DNA from: an uncultured Spirochaetales bacterium
GTDB lineage: Bacteria; Spirochaetota; Spirochaetia; Sphaerochaetales; Sphaerochaetaceae
DNA length: 64,000 bases
Direction of reading: 5' to 3'
Assembly (NCBI GenBank): GCA_944393005.1
Contig: CALXYO010000010.1
Coordinates: forward strand, 46,652-110,651
In this document: positions 61,447 to 64,000 of the stretch, piece after piece
Numbering within the stretch: position 1 is the stretch's first letter
How the letters are laid out: each line of letters begins with the position of its first letter
The notes under the pieces: model-generated
The model's input: the letters and a program-made list of their open reading frames with translations, nothing else
Told to the model about the DNA's origin: nothing
The model's database searches: none
Made by a program: the position numbers and the translations under genes

Positions 61447-62965
61447 TCTCAGTGTTCCAGAAATAGAAGCCGTAATATTCATTGACACCGCTGAGTCGGC
61501 TGCTGTAAAGATAGCCCGACTGGTAGTGACCGCATATTATGGCCGGAAGATAATCATAGAAATAGTCCTGAATCTCAAACCAGACAGAGCGTGCCTCTTC
61601 AATAGAGGAAGCTGAATTGAAAAGGCTCATCAATGATGAGAGATGCTCATCATCGCTCCAGCCGGCATAGTCGGGAGAAAGGTACAGTTTCTGGCTTGGA
61701 AGCGGCACCTGCGTCATCGCGGTTATGCAGATATCCCATCTGGAGGGATCGCTCCTGTATTCCATCATTGCCGCCCAGTCCACAATTATAACTTCCACAT
61801 TGAAGCCGGCCTTCTCCAGCTCGCTCTCAAGTGCAAGTGCGCTCTTGTCCATGTTTGAAAGATTGCTTGAAAGCACTTTTACGGGCGTTCCGTCATAACC
61901 GTTCTCCTCAAGGATGGCGGCAGCTTTCTCCTTGTCACCTATATCATAACGAGGCTCAGGATCATCAGAGACCCACAGCTTCTGGTCGCTTTCCATCAGA
62001 TTGGGATGCATGACATAACCTCCAGAGCCGTAGCATGCTGCCATGATCACATCAAGATCGAGTGCAGTGTTCACCGCAGTGCGGATATACTGCTGAGAGG
62101 CAGGACCTTCCTTCTTGTTGAAAAGCAGGACAAAGCTTCCGGCCTCGCTTCCCCGGCTGACGACCAGCTCATCATTCTCCGACAGACGGGGGATATCATC
62201 ATTCATGAGGTCGTTTATGAAAAGATACTGCCCTGTCTCGCATCCTGTGGTACGGGCAAAGGCATCCGGTACGAAATAATATATGATGGTATCAATATAA
62301 GCATGCTTATAGCCGGCAAGACCATCCATTTCGCCTCCGTACGGACAGTAGGAATCAAAACGGGACAGCTTTATATACTCCCCCTTTCTCCACTCCTCAA
62401 CTGTATACGGCCCTGTTCCTATATACTCAGTTATGAGACCGTCGGCATCAAGGCTGGCGAACATATCCTTTGAGTAAACCGCAGCACTCTGCGGACTTGC
62501 CGCCATCATCTCGGGAAGGAAGAGAATCGAGGAAGCGGCATCTATCCTCACGGTATATTCATCAACAGCATAAAACCTGGCACCGCCTGTCAGTGCTGAC
62601 GCATTCGAGTTATATTCAAGCCATCTGTTGAGGGAAAGGACAACATCTTCACTGGTCATTTCCTTTCCGTTGTGAAACAGCACGCCACGGCGCAGATTGA
62701 AGACCCATGTATGATTGTCATCAAGTGAGTGGAAACTCTCGCACAGCTCAGGCACCGCCTGTCCGCCGGCATCAAGCGTGACCACCTTCTCGAAAACATT
62801 GCCGACCATGACAAAACGCGCGACCTGTGATGAGTTCACATGCACATCGAATACAGGAGGTTCCTGTGAAACGGCAACAGGAAGGACATCACTGCTGATA
62901 TTCCTTTCCCCGCTGCAGGAAGGAAACAAGGAAAGCACTGCAAGAAGCAGAATGATTACTGACAT
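61436..62965 (-). CDS. Peptide/nickel-type ABC transporter solute-binding lipoprotein
   Basis: A 509-residue family 5 binding protein. The signal MSVIILLLAVLSLFPSC has the lipobox cysteine at residue 17. FVMVGNVFEKVVTLDAGGQA, PELCESFHSLDDNHTWVFNL, RRGVLFHNGKEMTSEDVVLS and GTGPYTVEEWRKGEYIKLSR are standard for oligopeptide (OppA/DppA-like) binders. No permease or ATPase genes lie beside it in the window, so it is an orphan subunit here. It is transcribed toward recR and overlaps its end by 11 bases. Confidence 0.9.
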   Translation of the reverse strand: MSVIILLLAVLSLFPSCSGERNISSDVLPVAVSQEPPVFDVHVNSSQVARFVMVGNVFEKVVTLDAGGQAVPELCESFHSLDDNHTWVFNLRRGVLFHNGKEMTSEDVVLSLNRWLEYNSNASALTGGARFYAVDEYTVRIDAASSILFLPEMMAASPQSAAVYSKDMFASLDADGLITEYIGTGPYTVEEWRKGEYIKLSRFDSYCPYGGEMDGLAGYKHAYIDTIIYYFVPDAFARTTGCETGQYLFINDLMNDDIPRLSENDELVVSRGSEAGSFVLLFNKKEGPASQQYIRTAVNTALDLDVIMAACYGSGGYVMHPNLMESDQKLWVSDDPEPRYDIGDKEKAAAILEENGYDGTPVKVLSSNLSNMDKSALALESELEKAGFNVEVIIVDWAAMMEYRSDPSRWDICITAMTQVPLPSQKLYLSPDYAGWSDDEHLSSLMSLFNSASSIEEARSVWFEIQDYFYDYLPAIICGHYQSGYLYSSRLSGVNEYYGFYFWNTEIST

Positions 62966-63003
62966 GGGGTAATTATGGGAAATCGGAAAAATGTTGGCAA
63001 TAT

Positions 63004-63038
63004 GAAAAAAGCTGCCGCCCCGAATGAAGCAGCAGCTC
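63004..63038 (-). terminator. Terminator of the SDR gene
   Basis: On the minus strand AGCTGC and GCAGCT pair across 16 bases (with further G-C pairing inside) and are followed by TTTTTT, 22 bases beyond the stop. Confidence 0.8.
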
Positions 63039-63058
63039 TGATTGTACAGCCTTCCCTC

Positions 63059-63859
63059 TTACTGCGGCTGTTTGCCGATATAGGCAAGGATACCGCCGTC
63101 AACATAAAGAATATGACCGTTGACGAAGTTTGATGCATCGGATGCAAGGAATACTGCAGGTCCCTGAAGATCTTCAGCATTGCCCCAGCGTCCTGCCGGT
63201 GTCTTGGATACGATGAACTGATCGAACGGATGGCGGCTGCCGTCAGCCTGTCTCTCTCTGAGAGGAGCTGTCTGAGGTGTTGCGATATAGCCTGGCCCGA
63301 TACCGTTGCACTGGATGTTGTACTCGCCGTACTCTGATGCGATGTTTCTTGTAAGCATCTTGAGGCCGCCCTTTGCAGCTGCATATGCGGAAACTGTCTC
63401 GCGTCCGAGCTCGCTCATCATTGAACAGATGTTGATGATCTTGCCATGACCGGCCTTGATCATGTGAGGTATTACAGCCTTTGAAACAATGAACGGAGCA
63501 TTGAGGTCAACATCAATGACCTGTCTGAACTCAGAAGCCTTCATCTCACACATAGGGATTCTCTTGATGATGCCGGCATTGTTGACGAGGATATCGATCT
63601 TTCCGAATTCCTTGATGATATCTTCAACTGTTGCATTCACGACATCTTCATTTGTAACGTCACATACATAGCCCTTGGCCTCGATACCGGCTTCCTTGTA
63701 GCTTGCAAGACCCTTGTCAACAAGTTCCTGCTTGATATCATTGAAGATTATCTTTGCACCAGCTGCGGCAAATGCACTGGCAATTGCAAAACCGATACCG
63801 TAGGAAGCACCGGTTACCCATGCGACTTTTCCTTCAAGAGAAAAATCCTTCATATTCAT
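63059..63859 (-). CDS. Short-chain dehydrogenase, gluconate 5-dehydrogenase/KduD-like
   Basis: A 266-residue NAD(P)-dependent oxidoreductase. FSLEGKVAWVTGASYGIGFA is the nucleotide-binding motif (TGxxxGIG), ILVNNAGIIKR the NNAG motif, and the catalytic Ser and Tyr-x3-Lys are in INICSMMSELGRETVSAYAA and YAAAKGG. The close is LYVDGGILAYIGKQPQ. The sequence resembles gluconate 5-dehydrogenase and 2-deoxy-D-gluconate 3-dehydrogenase (KduD), which supply KDG. That would link it to kdgK; substrate assignment by eye is uncertain. ATG 63859 follows GGAGG. The gene has its own promoter and terminator. Confidence 0.85.
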   Translation of the reverse strand: MNMKDFSLEGKVAWVTGASYGIGFAIASAFAAAGAKIIFNDIKQELVDKGLASYKEAGIEAKGYVCDVTNEDVVNATVEDIIKEFGKIDILVNNAGIIKRIPMCEMKASEFRQVIDVDLNAPFIVSKAVIPHMIKAGHGKIINICSMMSELGRETVSAYAAAKGGLKMLTRNIASEYGEYNIQCNGIGPGYIATPQTAPLRERQADGSRHPFDQFIVSKTPAGRWGNAEDLQGPAVFLASDASNFVNGHILYVDGGILAYIGKQPQ

Positions 63860-63891
63860 AAGTACATACCTCCGAATTAAATTCTGTAACC

Positions 63892-63920
63892 AGTATAAGT
63901 CCTGGAATTCAATCATGCAA
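63892..63920 (-). promoter_or_regulatory. Promoter of the SDR gene
   Basis: On the minus strand TTGCAT (63915-63920), a 17-bp spacer and TATACT (63892-63897) lie 33 bases before the start codon. The two direct repeats at 63933-63986 are just upstream of the -35. Confidence 0.7.
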
Positions 63921-63932
63921 GCGGACGCATCG

Positions 63933-63986
63933 AATCAAAAATAATCTAACCGAAGTAAAAGGAGAAAATCAAAAATAATTCTAACC
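63933..63986 (-). repeat. Two near-identical direct repeats upstream of the SDR promoter
   Basis: AATCAAAAATAATCTAACC (63933-63951) and AATCAAAAATAATTCTAACC (63967-63986) differ by a single inserted base, with start points 34 bp apart, about three DNA turns. Their place upstream of the -35 suits an activator binding site. The remaining 14 bases to the window edge show nothing. Confidence 0.6.
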
Positions 63987-64000
63987 ATAGCAGAGAAAGA

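Noticed and set aside
1..64000. A prophage or integrative element in the window
   Set aside because: No integrase, portal, terminase, capsid or conjugation genes are present, and the suspicious genes are scattered singly.

Overview
This window looks like chromosomal DNA of a free-living or gut-associated spirochaete, most likely of the Sphaerochaeta/Treponema type. That is an inference from several things: moderate GC content, ABC sugar systems of the LplB/AraQ type with a Gly-Gly-Ala-Thr-Glu solute-binding-protein N-terminus, YesM/YesN-type regulators, a membrane pyrophosphatase, and many plant-polysaccharide genes. No rRNA or phylogenetic marker was compared, so the taxonomy is tentative. 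Layout, left to right. (1) 1-4831: two sugar ABC permeases (one cut by the window edge) behind a very large LacI-sensor/AraC regulator. (2) 4880-10846: a uronate catabolic operon, uxaB-uxaA-uxaC-IclR regulator, facing a rhamnogalacturonan acetylesterase-like SGNH hydrolase. (3) 11016-13905: a large lipoprotein of unknown function, tRNA-Val(CAC) and a wrecked Fic gene. (4) 14047-16116: a membrane pyrophosphatase. (5) 16205-18861: a TnpB-family nuclease without a zinc finger, a structured non-coding segment behind it that may be its guide RNA, an orphan RelB/DinJ antitoxin and gene debris. (6) 19008-24930: kdgK and an Eda-type aldolase, divergently transcribed, then a dead symporter, a YwaF-like membrane protein, a GH28 pectinase and a TIM-barrel isomerase-like protein. 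(7) 24978-26772: deoC and an extended thymidine kinase-like gene. (8) 26876-38187: an apparent alpha-galactoside locus on one strand: YesM-like kinase, YesN-like regulator, binding protein, two permeases, GH97 and GH36. (9) 38405-46123: a membrane Nudix protein, a YigZ-family protein, an M28 peptidase, a probable ADP-ribosyltransferase toxin/HTH antitoxin pair, MATE plus MerR, and an HNH nuclease. (10) 46243-64000: leuS, a small outer-membrane barrel, lipoproteins, debris of a YafQ toxin locus, sdaA, a broken Rpn-type nuclease, a second MATE, a DAHP synthase/prephenate dehydratase fusion, nth, tRNA-Ser(GGA), SRP RNA, dnaX-ybaB-recR, a peptide-type binding protein and a gluconate-5-dehydrogenase-like SDR. 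How the genes fit together: GH28 and the acetylesterase-like hydrolase would release galacturonate. UxaC, UxaB and UxaA turn it into 2-keto-3-deoxygluconate, and KdgK and Eda take that to pyruvate and glyceraldehyde-3-phosphate. The uxaB promoter and the kdgK/eda intergenic region share an almost identical operator-like motif (GGAAnnnTGTTTCATTTT) that resembles the KdgR box, which suggests that the IclR protein in the uxa operon controls both units. A second theme is the density of toxin-antitoxin and mobile debris: one intact-looking candidate toxin pair, one orphan antitoxin, and remnants of YafQ/DinJ, HigA and Fic genes.
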